Origin: an uncultured Clostridia bacterium
GTDB lineage: Bacteria; Bacillota; Clostridia; TANB77; CAG-508
Assembly: GCA_934120675.1 (NCBI GenBank)
Contig: CAKOUU010000027.1
Coordinates: forward strand, 1 to 13,976
Reading direction: 5' to 3'
Length of the DNA stretch: 13,976 nt
The notes beneath the pieces are model-generated. The model was not told the DNA's origin. It was given only the letters and a program-made list of their open reading frames with translations, and searched no databases. The position numbers and the translations under genes were made by a program. Numbering within the stretch: position 1 is the first letter of the stretch; each line of letters begins with the position of its first letter. This document shows, one piece after another, positions 1 through 8,112 of this stretch.

Positions 1-1123
1 GTAACGATGGGAGGACAAGCAGTAACAACATCTGGAAATAATGTAGTTGATGTTAATACAGGAAAAATAAAAATAGAAAAAGTTACAGGAGATATAGATA
101 TAAAAGTTACAACTAAAAAATTAGAAATACAATATACAGTTGTAGCAGTAAGTGCAAGTAATAGCTCAACAGCTACAAGCTCAGAAAAAGCAAATACAAT
201 AGAAAAAGGAAAACCATTGTATATAAACATAATAGCAACATTGGAAGGTAACAAATGTACAGTAGTTTTAAAATCCGATAATTCAAAAACAGTACCATAT
301 CAAGTTTCAGCAAATGGAAAATATATATTTAAAGTAAGTGGAACATATAATGGTAAAACAGTAGAAGAAGAAAAAGAAGTAATAGTAAATCAATATATGT
401 CAGCACAAGGAGTAGTACAATATGATGCAGGAACATGGACGCAAGAAGAGATAAATGAATTAGGAAGTTTGTATAATTATAATTCAAGTCATACTGCAAG
501 TACTGCAACTGGATTAAACTTCACATTTGGAGGATTTAAGGCAGGTGATAGTAGAAATAGTAGTGTATCGCCACAAAGTGGATACGGAACACCAAAATAT
601 GAAGGATGGCAAGTATTAGAAAGAGAAGAAAAAACAGTAAATGGAGAAAAAAGAATATATATAAAAAGCATAGTACATTCCGGAACACCAGAAAATTTTG
701 TATTTTCGAGTAGTCAAACAAATGATGCATATAGAGCGGAATATATATTATCAAATGGAAAAACAAAAAATAGCCGTTTAACAAGTAATATACCAACAAA
801 AACAAGAAATTGGGATAAATATAAAGACCAAAGCAAATTAGATTTAATAGATAGTGTACGTTGTATGACATATGAAGATGCATATAAAATAACAAATGAT
901 AAATCAAGTACTAATGACTCAAGAAGAAATACAGGAGCATATTACTGGCTCAGTTCTGCCTGCAGCCCACGGCAACTTGTGGTATGTGTGCAATAACGGT
1001 AGAATCAGCTACGGCAACGCTTGTTTTGGGGTCCGCCCCGTAGTTTCTTTGACATCTGGAGTATACATTAAATCTGGAACAGGAACAGAATCAGACCCAT
1101 ACATATTAGGAAAAGACGAATAA
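1..1123 (+). pseudogene. DGR-like target protein, 3' part, frameshifted near the C-terminus
   Basis: The frame is open from the first base, so the gene begins upstream of the window; the ATG at 7 has no room for a visible ribosome binding site. Counting that Met as residue 1, residues 42-130 look like an Ig-like beta domain. Residues 140-320 look like the C-terminal domain of Firmicute proteins catalogued as DUF6273 (GTWTQEEINELG, YGTPKYEGWQVLE, RCMTYEDAYKIT, TGAYYWLSSA). The first frame stops at 994-996. The expected continuation (NLWYVCNNGRISY, then FGVRPVVSLTSGVYI, ending GKDE at 1123) lies in the next frame, so one extra base, or two lost, separates the halves. Removing one C from the CCC at 966-968 restores SSACSHGNLWYV. 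The domain identity is from memory. The protein is probably a surface or secreted binding protein; its ligand is unknown. A sequencing error could explain the break. Confidence 0.75.
947..1054 (+). other. Candidate DGR variable region (VR)
   Basis: Positions 951-1050 contain 53 G or C in 100, against 30 in the preceding and 32 in the following 100 bases. In the repaired frame, 17 of 21 codons from 961 to 1024 end in C or T (12 in C), while the flanking codons mostly end in A. Many are one or two first/second-position changes away from AAC or AAT (CAC, GGC, AGC, TAC, ATC, TGC). That is the pattern left by adenine-directed mutagenesis of AAY codons in a template repeat. The segment ends in a G+C-rich block coding FGVRPVV (1025-1045), where DGR variable regions typically carry their invariant homing-initiation sequence. 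No template repeat or reverse transcriptase is in this window, so the call is inference; a recombining cassette is the main alternative. Confidence 0.6.
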
Positions 1124-1143
1124 AAATAAATTCACGCAAAATA

Positions 1144-1172
1144 ATGCAAAAATATTATTAATGTGTTATAAT
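1144..1172 (+). promoter_or_regulatory. Promoter of the HipA-like gene (extended -10)
   Basis: There is a consensus TATAAT at 1167-1172 preceded by TGT (extended -10). The -35 position, 17 bases upstream, is poor (ATGCAA, 1144-1149). The start codon is 46 bases downstream and has a GAAAGGA ribosome binding site at about 1202-1208. Since the upstream gene ends at 1123, this promoter would make the HipA-like gene independently transcribed. Confidence 0.6.
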
Positions 1173-1217
1173 ATGCACAGAAAAAATCAATAACCCCTTG
1201 AGAAAGGAACAAAAATT

Positions 1218-2396
1218 ATGAAATGTATATTAATGAACAAAAACACACAAATTGCATTATTAGAATATAATAAAAAATACAACGCAATAGAAAAGGTATA
1301 CGAAATATATAATATAGAATATGCACCAGTATCAGTACACAATGCGACAAAAAACAAAGCTTTAAATCTAGCAACAGAAATCAACAAATGGTTCAGAAAC
1401 AGAGGAATACCATCATGGAGAAAAGACTTAGAAAGTTTGCTACAAAGCCTAAATGTACTAACAACAGAAGAACTACTAAACAAAGCATATGCATTGTCAC
1501 TATCAGACCAATATTGGATAAAAGAACAAGAAAGCAAAGTTGAATGGAAAGACATAAACTTTTTCCAAAACGAATTTAAATATAAAGGATATTTACAAGC
1601 ATCATTAAGCAGTACATCAGGAGAACACATAAACCCACCAGAATTAATGTCACCAAACAATACAACAGACGGAATGTTACAAAAAGGATGGATAATAGAA
1701 AATAACAAAAGAGTGTTAGTAAAGGGAATATATCAAACTAGTAGGGAAGAACCAATAAATGAATGGTTAGCATCAGAAATATGTAAGAGATTAGGTTTTT
1801 ATCATTGTGAATATACGATAGATGTAGTAAATAACAAACTTGTATCTAAATGCAATGATTTTATAGACGAAAACAAAGAAATTATAACAGCATATGATGT
1901 ATTTACATCAGAGAAAAAGCCTAACAACATAAATGATTATGAACATTATATCAAAGTACTTGAAAAAAATAATGTGCCAAATGCAAGAGAAAATGTAAAG
2001 CAAATGTTTATATTAGATTATTTGATTATGAATATAGACAGACATATGAAAAATTTTGGTGTAATAAGAAATGTGAATACACTTGAATGGATAAGCACAA
2101 CACCAATATTTGATAATGGCGAAAGTATGCAATGTGATAAACTTACAAATGAAATAAATTTCAACAATGGAAATGGAAAGTTTTTCAGTAATACAAATAA
2201 AGACTATGAAGAAATTTTGAAGACAATAGGAGATTTCTCAAATATAGATTTTAGTAAATTAGATGGAGTAGTTGAGGAATATAGAAATGTACTTGAAAAA
2301 TATCAAGGATACACAGATAGTTCACAAGAAAGAATAAATAAATTGTGTGAAGGACTAAATATTAGAATAAAGAAAATACAAAAAAATCAAGATTAA
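1218..2396 (+). CDS. HipA-like protein kinase domain protein, solitary
   Basis: This 392-residue protein has the catalytic features of HipA-type Ser/Thr kinases in its C-terminal half. The catalytic loop is MNIDRHMKNFG (residues 271-281, with D274 as presumed catalytic base and N279 as metal ligand). The metal-binding Asp is in PIFDNGES (D299). An LVKG strand (167-170) offers a candidate ATP-binding lysine. An SLSDQYW motif (94-100) and a poorly conserved N-terminus precede the kinase core, as in clostridial HipA-like proteins from accessory regions. Classical HipA phosphorylates glutamyl-tRNA synthetase and is neutralised by HipB encoded next to it. No HipB-like helix-turn-helix gene is adjacent, so the toxin role and target cannot be assumed. 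The gene has its own promoter (TATAAT at 1167) and a terminator overlapping its stop codon. The start at 1218 follows GAAAGGA with good spacing. Lack of neighbours of the same pathway suggests a lone accessory gene. Confidence 0.8.
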   Translation: MKCILMNKNTQIALLEYNKKYNAIEKVYEIYNIEYAPVSVHNATKNKALNLATEINKWFRNRGIPSWRKDLESLLQSLNVLTTEELLNKAYALSLSDQYWIKEQESKVEWKDINFFQNEFKYKGYLQASLSSTSGEHINPPELMSPNNTTDGMLQKGWIIENNKRVLVKGIYQTSREEPINEWLASEICKRLGFYHCEYTIDVVNNKLVSKCNDFIDENKEIITAYDVFTSEKKPNNINDYEHYIKVLEKNNVPNARENVKQMFILDYLIMNIDRHMKNFGVIRNVNTLEWISTTPIFDNGESMQCDKLTNEINFNNGNGKFFSNTNKDYEEILKTIGDFSNIDFSKLDGVVEEYRNVLEKYQGYTDSSQERINKLCEGLNIRIKKIQKNQD

Positions 2397-2414
2397 AATT
2401 ATCTTGATTTTTTT
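2381..2414 (+). terminator. Rho-independent terminator of the HipA-like gene
   Basis: A perfect inverted repeat AAAATCAAGAT / ATCTTGATTTT surrounds the loop TAAAATT and continues into a run of seven T. The left arm includes the last codons, and the stop codon lies in the loop. The A-run on the left could make it act in the opposite direction as well. Confidence 0.85.
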
Positions 2415-2426
2415 GACCTGTTCGCT

Positions 2427-2454
2427 TTAACAAAAAGACAATTTATGATAAAAT
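2427..2454 (+). promoter_or_regulatory. Promoter of polC
   Basis: TTAACA (2427-2432, 5 of 6 matches to TTGACA), a 16-base spacer, then TAAAAT (2449-2454) preceded by TGA (extended -10). It lies just after the upstream terminator and would give a leader of roughly 75 bases before polC. That leader carries the GAACCG/GTCCCC repeat described separately. Confidence 0.6.
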
Positions 2455-2468
2455 ACATCAAAAGGTAA

Positions 2469-2521
2469 AATGTCTTATTTGGAACCGATGTCTCAAACAG
2501 AACCGTCCCCAAAAGGACATT
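2469..2521 (+). repeat. REP-like hairpin sequence in the polC leader
   Basis: Imperfect arms AATGTCTTATTTGG (2469-2482) and CCAAAAGGACATT (2509-2521) can pair. Between them GAACCG occurs twice (2482-2487 and 2500-2505), the second running into TCCCC. GAACCGTCCCC and its complement GGGGACGGTTC are common in clostridial intergenic repeats. The structure ends four bases before the polC ribosome binding site AGGAG (2525-2529), so it could influence translation. It looks like a degenerate copy of a repeat family represented elsewhere in the window. Confidence 0.5.
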
Positions 2522-2536
2522 AAAAGGAGAAAAAGG

Positions 2537-5500
2537 ATGTCAGAAAAGAAAGCAAAAAAAGTAAAAGAAATATTCAGTGATTACGAAACAAAAGCCAATA
2601 TAATAGAAGCACACGTAACAGCGCTAAATGTAATAAAAAAGACAAACACACTTGGAATAATACTAGAAATAGACGAATACATAGAAGTTAAAGACATATG
2701 GTATTTTGAAAAATTTTTAATAGAAAGATTCCATTTTTCAAACATAGACATGACAATCCATTACCAAAAAGACACACAACTAAAATCAATAAAAGAAGAA
2801 TGGAAAAATATCATATGTTATATGGCACACAAATACCCATTAATGAAGCCAATGTTATTAATGAAAAGTGATGTTGAAATAAATGACAATATAATAAATG
2901 TAAAAATGCATATAAGAGGAGCAGACTTTTTAAGGGCAAAGAAAACTGATAAAGAGTTAGAAAATGTAATAAAAAAATTATATGGAAAAGAATATAAAAT
3001 TGAACTAGAAGAAATTTTGCCACAAGAAGCGGAAATCCAACATGAGAAAAAGTTAAAAGAAATGGAAGAAAATGCAATAAAACAAACAGTCGCATTCATT
3101 CCAGAAAACGGAGAAAACTCAGAAAATGGACAACACACTGCAAATACTCAAAATTTTCCAAATTCAGCATCAAATGGAACAAATTCTGTACACAACCAAA
3201 ATAATTCTCAAAACGAGGTGCCAGAATATAATGACCCAGACTACATACCACCACAAGACGGAGACTATATTCCAATGGAAGAAATGGGAGCAATGCCAGA
3301 AGATATTGAATTAGATAATGCCGTTATAGAAGAACAAAAATACATAATGGGAAAACCATCAAAAGCAAAAGAAAAATTAATCAAAATAAAAGACATAACT
3401 GCAAATGATGGTAGAGTAGCACTAGAAGGAAGAGTACTAACAGTCGAATGTAGAGAAACAAAATCAGGCAAAGGAATGCTTATAATTGACCTATATGATG
3501 GAACAGGAACAATGACATGTAAATCATTTGCTAAAGATATCAAAGAAGGAAATGATATAAAAACACAAATAGAACAAGCAAAAGGAATAAAAGTTATAGG
3601 AAAAGCAGGACTTGACACATATGCAGGAGATGTAACAGTAATTGCAAACACAATAATTGAAATAGAAAACAATATTCCAGACCTTCCAAAAGAAGACGAA
3701 GAAGAAGACACTCCATTAATTTTAGGAAAAACAATGAACATAACAGCACCACTTGCAAAAGTTTCAGAACTAGGACCTGAAGACGGAGCAGTTTCATTAG
3801 ATGGTGAAATTATCTTTATGGAAGATAGAGAATTAAAATCTGGAAAAACATTATTAAGTTTTGATTTATATGATGGAACAAGTACACTTACATGTAAAGC
3901 ATTCCTAGAAAAAGGAAAAGCTAAAAAAATAATAAAAAGAATGGGTAGTGTAAAAGGTATAAAAATTGAAGGAAATGCACAAATGGACTCATTCTCAGGT
4001 GAACTTACTGTTATGGCAAATACAATTGTAGAAAGTACAGGTGTAAAAAAAGAAGTAAGACAAGACAATGCAGAAGTAAAAAGAGTAGAATTACACATGC
4101 ACACCAAAATGAGCCAAATGGATGCAGTAACATCAGCAACAGACTTAATAAAGAGAGCAATGAAATGGGGAATGAAATCAATAGCAATAACAGATCATGG
4201 AGTTGCACAAGCATTTCCAGAAGCATATCACTTAGTTGGTGACGACAACCCTGATATCAAAGTAATATATGGTGTAGAAGCATATTTAGCACCAGACAAT
4301 ACAAAATCAATTTACAATGGAAAAGGACAAGACATAGATGCAACATATTGTGTACTTGACTTAGAAACAACAGGATTTTCAGCAACAAATGATAGAATTA
4401 CAGAAATAGGAATAATGAAAGTCAAAAATAAAGAAGTAATAGGCGAATTCAGTTGCTTTGTAAATCCAGAAAGACACATCCCAGAAAGAGTTACAGAAGT
4501 TACAAACATATCAGACGATATGGTAAAAGATGCAGAAACAATTGAAAAAGTGTTCCCTAAAATGTTGGAATTTTTAGGTGACCAAAACGAAACCGTAATA
4601 GTAGCTCATAATGCAAATTTCGATGTAGGCTTCTTAAAACAAAATGCCAAAAGATTAGGATATGACTTTGATTATTCATACTTAGATACATTAAGTTTAG
4701 CAAAAGATTTATTCCCAGAGTATAAAAAATATAAATTAGGAAAAATTGCGGAAAACTTAGGAATCAAAGTAGAAGTAGCACATAGAGCATTAGATGATGT
4801 TGATACAACAGTTAAAGTATTTAATGTAATGATAGATATGTTAAAAGAAAGGGGAGCAAAGAAACTAGAAGATATAGACCAAGTTGCAGCAGACCCAGCA
4901 GCAAAAGCAGAAGAATACAAAAAATTAAAAACATATCATGCTATCATTTTGGCAAAAAACTATGTAGGATTACGAAATTTATATAGATTAATTTCACTTT
5001 CACATGTTAATTATTTTTATAGAAAACCTAGAATATTAAAAAGTTTATACAAAAAATATTCAGAAGGTTTAATACTTGGAAGTGCGTGTGAAGCAGGTGA
5101 ACTATATCAAGCAATAGAACAAGGACGTCCAGATGAAGAAATTGAAGCAATTGCAAATGATTATGATTATTTAGAAATTCAACCAACAGGAAATAATCAA
5201 TTCTTGATTAGAAATGGAATTGTAAGAGATGTTGAAGATTTAAGAGATATCAACAGAAAAATTGTTGCATTAGGTGAAAAACTAAATAAGCTAGTTGTTG
5301 CAACATGTGATGTTCACTTTATGGACCCACAAGATGAAATTTATAGAAGAATATTAGAAGCGGGACAAAAATATGATGATGCAGATAATCAAGCACCATT
5401 ATATTTAAGAACAACAGAAGAAATGCTTGAAGAATTCAGCTACTTAGGCAAAGAAAAAGCATATGAAGTAGTTGTAACAAACACAAATAAAATATCAGAT

Positions 5501-7435
5501 ATGTGTGAGCAAATAAGCCCAATATCACCAGAAAAATGTCCACCACATATTCCAGGATGTGAAGAAGATATCAAAAATATTGCTTACAAAAAAGCACATG
5601 AATTATATGGAGACCCACTACCAAAAATAGTACAAGATAGACTTGACAAAGAATTAGACTCAATTATAAGCAATGGATATTCAGTTATGTACATAATTGC
5701 ACAAAAATTGGTATGGAAATCAAATGAAGATGGATATATAGTTGGTTCCAGAGGTTCAGTAGGTTCATCTTTAGCAGCATTTATGACAGGTATAACAGAA
5801 GTTAATTCACTACAGCCACACTATCGTTGCCCAAACTGTAAGTATTCAGAATTTGAGGATTACGGAGTAGGAAACGGATTTGACTTACCAGATAAAGACT
5901 GTCCAAAATGTGGACATAAACTAACAAAAGACGGAATGGACATACCATTTGAAACATTCTTAGGATTTAATGGAGACAAAGAACCAGATATTGACTTAAA
6001 CTTCTCAGGTGAATATCAAGCAAAAGCACATAAATACACAGAAGTAATATTTGGTAAAGGCACAACATTTAAAGCTGGAACAGTTGGTACAGTAGCAGAA
6101 AAAACAGCATACGGGTATGTCAAAGGATATTATGAAGATAGAGGAATTCCTATGAATAGAGCAGAAATTCAAAGACTATCACAAGGATGTACAGGAATAA
6201 AAAGAACAACAGGTCAGCACCCTGGTGGAATTATAGTTGTACCAAAAGGAAGAGAAATATATGAATTTACACCAGTACAACACCCTGCAGATGACCCAAA
6301 TTCTGATATAATAACAACACACTTTGATTATCACTCAATAGATGGAAACTTGTTAAAACTAGATATACTAGGACACGACGATCCGACGGTAATTCGTATG
6401 TTACAAGACTTAACAGGAATAAAACCAACAGATGTACCACTAGATGATAAAGAAACAATGTCAATATTTAATTCAACAGAAGCATTAGGTGTAACACCAG
6501 AGCAAATTCACTCACAAGTAGGAACATTTGGAATACCTGAATATGGAACGAAATTTGCTAGAGGTATGCTTTTGGACACAAAACCAACAACCTTTGATGA
6601 ATTAATACGTTTATCAGGTTTATCACATGGTACAGACGTATGGCTAGGAAATGCCCAAACATTAATTGAACAAGGGGTAGTAACACTTCAAGAAGCAATA
6701 TGTTGTCGTGACGATATTATGATTTACCTAATCAAAAAAGGATTACCACCAGACAAATCATTCAAAATAATGGAAGCAGTTCGTAAAGGAAAGGTTGCAA
6801 AAGGAAAAGAACCAAAATGGAAAGACGAATACATACCATTAATGAAAGAACATGATGTACCAGATTGGTATATCAAATCATGTGAAAAAATAAAATACAT
6901 GTTCCCAAAAGCCCATGCAGCAGCATATGTTACAAACGCCTTTAGAATTGCATGGTTCAAAGTACACATACCACTAGCATATTATGCAGCATATTTCTCA
7001 ATAAGAGCAAAAGCATTTGATGCAAGTTGTATGATATTTGGAAAAGAAAAAGTAAAAAACAAAATGAAAGAAATAGAAATGAAAAACCAAAAGAAAGAAG
7101 CAACAAAAGCTGAATTAGACATGTATGACGACTTGGAAATTGTATTAGAAATGTATGAAAGAGGATTTGAATTTTTGCCAGTAGACTTATATGAATCTGA
7201 AGCAACAAGATTCAAAGTACAAGACAACAAATTAAGACCACCTTTAAATAGTATACCAGGTTTTGGCGGTGTTGCTGCACAAGGTATTGTAGATGCCAGA
7301 AAAGACGGAAAATTCATGTCAATAGACGACTTGAAAATAAGAGCAAAAATAGGTGCATCAGGTGCAGACTTACTTAAAGAATTTGGTTGCTTAGAAGGTA
7401 TGAGCCAAAGCAATCAATTGAGCCTGTTCGGATAA
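2537..7435 (+). CDS. polC: DNA polymerase III PolC (Gram-positive replicative polymerase), with duplicated OB fold
   Basis: Main replicative DNA polymerase with built-in 3'-5' proofreading. Residues 1-180 are the PolC N-terminal domain; 181-270 an Asn/Gln- and acid-rich linker. Two OB folds follow (about 284-376 and 408-500). The PHP domain starts at VELHMHTKMSQMDAV (518 onward) and is split by a DEDDh exonuclease (about 603-770) with CVLDLETTG (D608, E610), HNANFD (D696) and HRALDD (H749, D754). The polymerase core has GSRGSVGSS (1070-1078), a zinc site CPNC/CPKC (C1098, C1101, C1122, C1125), and catalytic Asp in PDIDLNFSG (D1151, D1153) and KLDILG (D1276). The last residues, QLSLFG, match a beta-clamp-binding motif. 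At 1632 residues it is about 200 longer than Bacillus PolC (about 1437), explained by the extra OB fold and the linker. The start follows AGGAG (2525-2529). All key catalytic residues are present. Confidence 0.98.
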   Translation: MSEKKAKKVKEIFSDYETKANIIEAHVTALNVIKKTNTLGIILEIDEYIEVKDIWYFEKFLIERFHFSNIDMTIHYQKDTQLKSIKEEWKNIICYMAHKYPLMKPMLLMKSDVEINDNIINVKMHIRGADFLRAKKTDKELENVIKKLYGKEYKIELEEILPQEAEIQHEKKLKEMEENAIKQTVAFIPENGENSENGQHTANTQNFPNSASNGTNSVHNQNNSQNEVPEYNDPDYIPPQDGDYIPMEEMGAMPEDIELDNAVIEEQKYIMGKPSKAKEKLIKIKDITANDGRVALEGRVLTVECRETKSGKGMLIIDLYDGTGTMTCKSFAKDIKEGNDIKTQIEQAKGIKVIGKAGLDTYAGDVTVIANTIIEIENNIPDLPKEDEEEDTPLILGKTMNITAPLAKVSELGPEDGAVSLDGEIIFMEDRELKSGKTLLSFDLYDGTSTLTCKAFLEKGKAKKIIKRMGSVKGIKIEGNAQMDSFSGELTVMANTIVESTGVKKEVRQDNAEVKRVELHMHTKMSQMDAVTSATDLIKRAMKWGMKSIAITDHGVAQAFPEAYHLVGDDNPDIKVIYGVEAYLAPDNTKSIYNGKGQDIDATYCVLDLETTGFSATNDRITEIGIMKVKNKEVIGEFSCFVNPERHIPERVTEVTNISDDMVKDAETIEKVFPKMLEFLGDQNETVIVAHNANFDVGFLKQNAKRLGYDFDYSYLDTLSLAKDLFPEYKKYKLGKIAENLGIKVEVAHRALDDVDTTVKVFNVMIDMLKERGAKKLEDIDQVAADPAAKAEEYKKLKTYHAIILAKNYVGLRNLYRLISLSHVNYFYRKPRILKSLYKKYSEGLILGSACEAGELYQAIEQGRPDEEIEAIANDYDYLEIQPTGNNQFLIRNGIVRDVEDLRDINRKIVALGEKLNKLVVATCDVHFMDPQDEIYRRILEAGQKYDDADNQAPLYLRTTEEMLEEFSYLGKEKAYEVVVTNTNKISDMCEQISPISPEKCPPHIPGCEEDIKNIAYKKAHELYGDPLPKIVQDRLDKELDSIISNGYSVMYIIAQKLVWKSNEDGYIVGSRGSVGSSLAAFMTGITEVNSLQPHYRCPNCKYSEFEDYGVGNGFDLPDKDCPKCGHKLTKDGMDIPFETFLGFNGDKEPDIDLNFSGEYQAKAHKYTEVIFGKGTTFKAGTVGTVAEKTAYGYVKGYYEDRGIPMNRAEIQRLSQGCTGIKRTTGQHPGGIIVVPKGREIYEFTPVQHPADDPNSDIITTHFDYHSIDGNLLKLDILGHDDPTVIRMLQDLTGIKPTDVPLDDKETMSIFNSTEALGVTPEQIHSQVGTFGIPEYGTKFARGMLLDTKPTTFDELIRLSGLSHGTDVWLGNAQTLIEQGVVTLQEAICCRDDIMIYLIKKGLPPDKSFKIMEAVRKGKVAKGKEPKWKDEYIPLMKEHDVPDWYIKSCEKIKYMFPKAHAAAYVTNAFRIAWFKVHIPLAYYAAYFSIRAKAFDASCMIFGKEKVKNKMKEIEMKNQKKEATKAELDMYDDLEIVLEMYERGFEFLPVDLYESEATRFKVQDNKLRPPLNSIPGFGGVAAQGIVDARKDGKFMSIDDLKIRAKIGASGADLLKEFGCLEGMSQSNQLSLFG
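3386..4036 (+). repeat. Tandem duplication of the PolC OB-fold coding segment
   Basis: PolC residues about 284-376 and 408-500 are two copies of the same domain, offset by 124-125 residues. Shared blocks are RETKSGK/RELKSGK, DLYDGTGTMTCKSF/DLYDGTSTLTCKAF, KGIKVIG/KGIKIEG and DVTVIANTI/ELTVMANTI. By eye they are roughly 45% identical over about 83 residues. The acidic linker PKEDEEEDTP (384-393) joins them. The known Bacillus PolC has a single equivalent segment (RELKSGRTL, then VMIAND). The second copy is closer to that canonical motif (RELKSGKTL) and sits directly before the PHP domain, so copy one is the likelier addition. Confidence 0.85.
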
Positions 7436-7440
7436 GAAAA

Positions 7441-7514
7441 AAGAGAGGGATTGATGGACGTTCCTTAAAATCACTTTTAAAAGTGAAATAGGGACACTCC
7501 TTGAAAAGGGACAA
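7441..7514 (+). repeat. GGGAC-type intergenic repeat with a central palindrome
   Basis: Between polC and the DUF1294 gene, GGACGTTCCTTAAAA (from 7457) is followed by the perfect 16-base palindrome TCACTTTTAAAAGTGA (7471-7486). Then come GGGACACTCCTTGAAAAGGGAC and short flanks, giving several GGGAC units in 60 bases. GGACGTT followed by TTAAA also occurs in the inverted repeat after lepA, and GTCCCC in the polC leader. There is no T-run, so it is not a convincing terminator; polC and the next gene may be cotranscribed through it. Confidence 0.5.
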
Positions 7515-7541
7515 CAATTAAAGGAATGGAGTGAAATCAAA

Positions 7542-7835
7542 ATGCAAGATTTACAAAATATATTCACAACTAAAAATATAATAATCTACTTTATACTAAT
7601 AAATATAATAGGAGTTCTAATAATGTATATAGACAAGCAAAAAGCCAAAAAAGGAAAATGGAGAATACCAGAAAAAACACTATTTATAATAACAGCATTA
7701 GGCGGAGGAATAGGAACAATAGCAGGAATGTATGCATTTAGACATAAGACACAAAAAGTTGCATTTGTTGTTGGATTCCCAGCAATAACAATTTTAGAAA
7801 TAATATGTATTATTTACTTTTTAATAATTAAATAA
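7542..7835 (+). CDS. DUF1294 family small membrane protein
   Basis: This 97-residue integral membrane protein has three predicted hydrophobic segments (about 11-29, 46-65 and 73-94). The conserved DUF1294 signature is visible: DKQKAKKGKWRIPEKTL (31-47), then LGGGIGTIAGMYAFRHKT (53-70). The family is widespread in bacteria and its function is not established. The positive loop after the first helix suggests that loop is cytoplasmic. The start at 7542 follows GGAG (7528-7531) at a 10-base spacing. It lies 106 bases after polC on the same strand with no clear promoter of its own, and a strong terminator follows at 7901, so it is probably the last gene of the polC transcript. No functional link to PolC is implied. 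Confidence 0.9.
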   Translation: MQDLQNIFTTKNIIIYFILINIIGVLIMYIDKQKAKKGKWRIPEKTLFIITALGGGIGTIAGMYAFRHKTQKVAFVVGFPAITILEIICIIYFLIIK

Positions 7836-7900
7836 TTGTATAAAATATTAAATTAATAATAAAAATATAATAAAGTATTTTATGTATATTTTAAAATACG

Positions 7901-7946
7901 AAAAAACTATGAAAATGGCTAATCACCGCCACTTCATAGTTTTTTT
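7901..7946 (+). terminator. Rho-independent terminator after the DUF1294 gene
   Basis: ACTATGAA (7906-7913) pairs with TTCATAGT (7933-7940), and an inner GGC/GCC pairing extends the stem. The hairpin is followed by TTTTTT and preceded by AAAAAA, so it may work in both directions. It ends the polC-DUF1294 unit. Confidence 0.85.
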
Positions 7947-8018
7947 AAAATTTATAAAAAATAAAAGAAAAGTGCACATAAAATACAATATAAAAATGTA
8001 AATAATTGGTAATAAAAA

Positions 8019-8112
8019 TTATACACAATTTAATGTGCATAACTTATTAAAACAAAATCATATTTATGAGTTATTCACAGAGTTATCCACAGTTTCCACA
8101 TCAAGTGGATAA
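8019..8112 (+). promoter_or_regulatory. DnaA-box cluster (candidate oriC or DnaA-titration/regulatory site)
   Basis: Five 9-mers close or identical to the DnaA box TTATNCACA lie within 94 bases: TTATACACA (8019-8027, +), TGTGCATAA (8034-8042, reverse), TTATTCACA (8071-8079, +), the perfect consensus TTATCCACA (8083-8091, +), and AGTGGATAA (8104-8112, reverse, one mismatch). A partial TTTCCACA sits at 8093-8100. The three central elements are packed at 10-12-base intervals, about one helical turn. The cluster lies in a ~500-base gap of very high A+T. This arrangement is typical of bacterial replication origins and of DnaA-box clusters that regulate or titrate DnaA. No dnaA, dnaN or rpmH is in the window and genes on both sides read the same way, so oriC is possible but not shown. 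Confidence 0.7.

Noticed and set aside
896..1123. A separate 75-residue gene starting at 896
   Set aside because: It overlaps the upstream frame, has no ribosome binding site, and its residues after ~970 continue the upstream protein domain. It is the frameshifted end of the same gene.
1134..1163. A possible terminator after the DGR-like target (AATAAT ... ATTATT)
   Set aside because: The stem is six A/T pairs with no following T-run, which is expected by chance in such DNA.
3265..4107. A 280-residue open frame on the reverse strand
   Set aside because: It lies wholly inside polC over the OB folds. Ser/Phe/Ile-rich composition and lack of a ribosome binding site mark it as an antisense shadow of A-rich codons.
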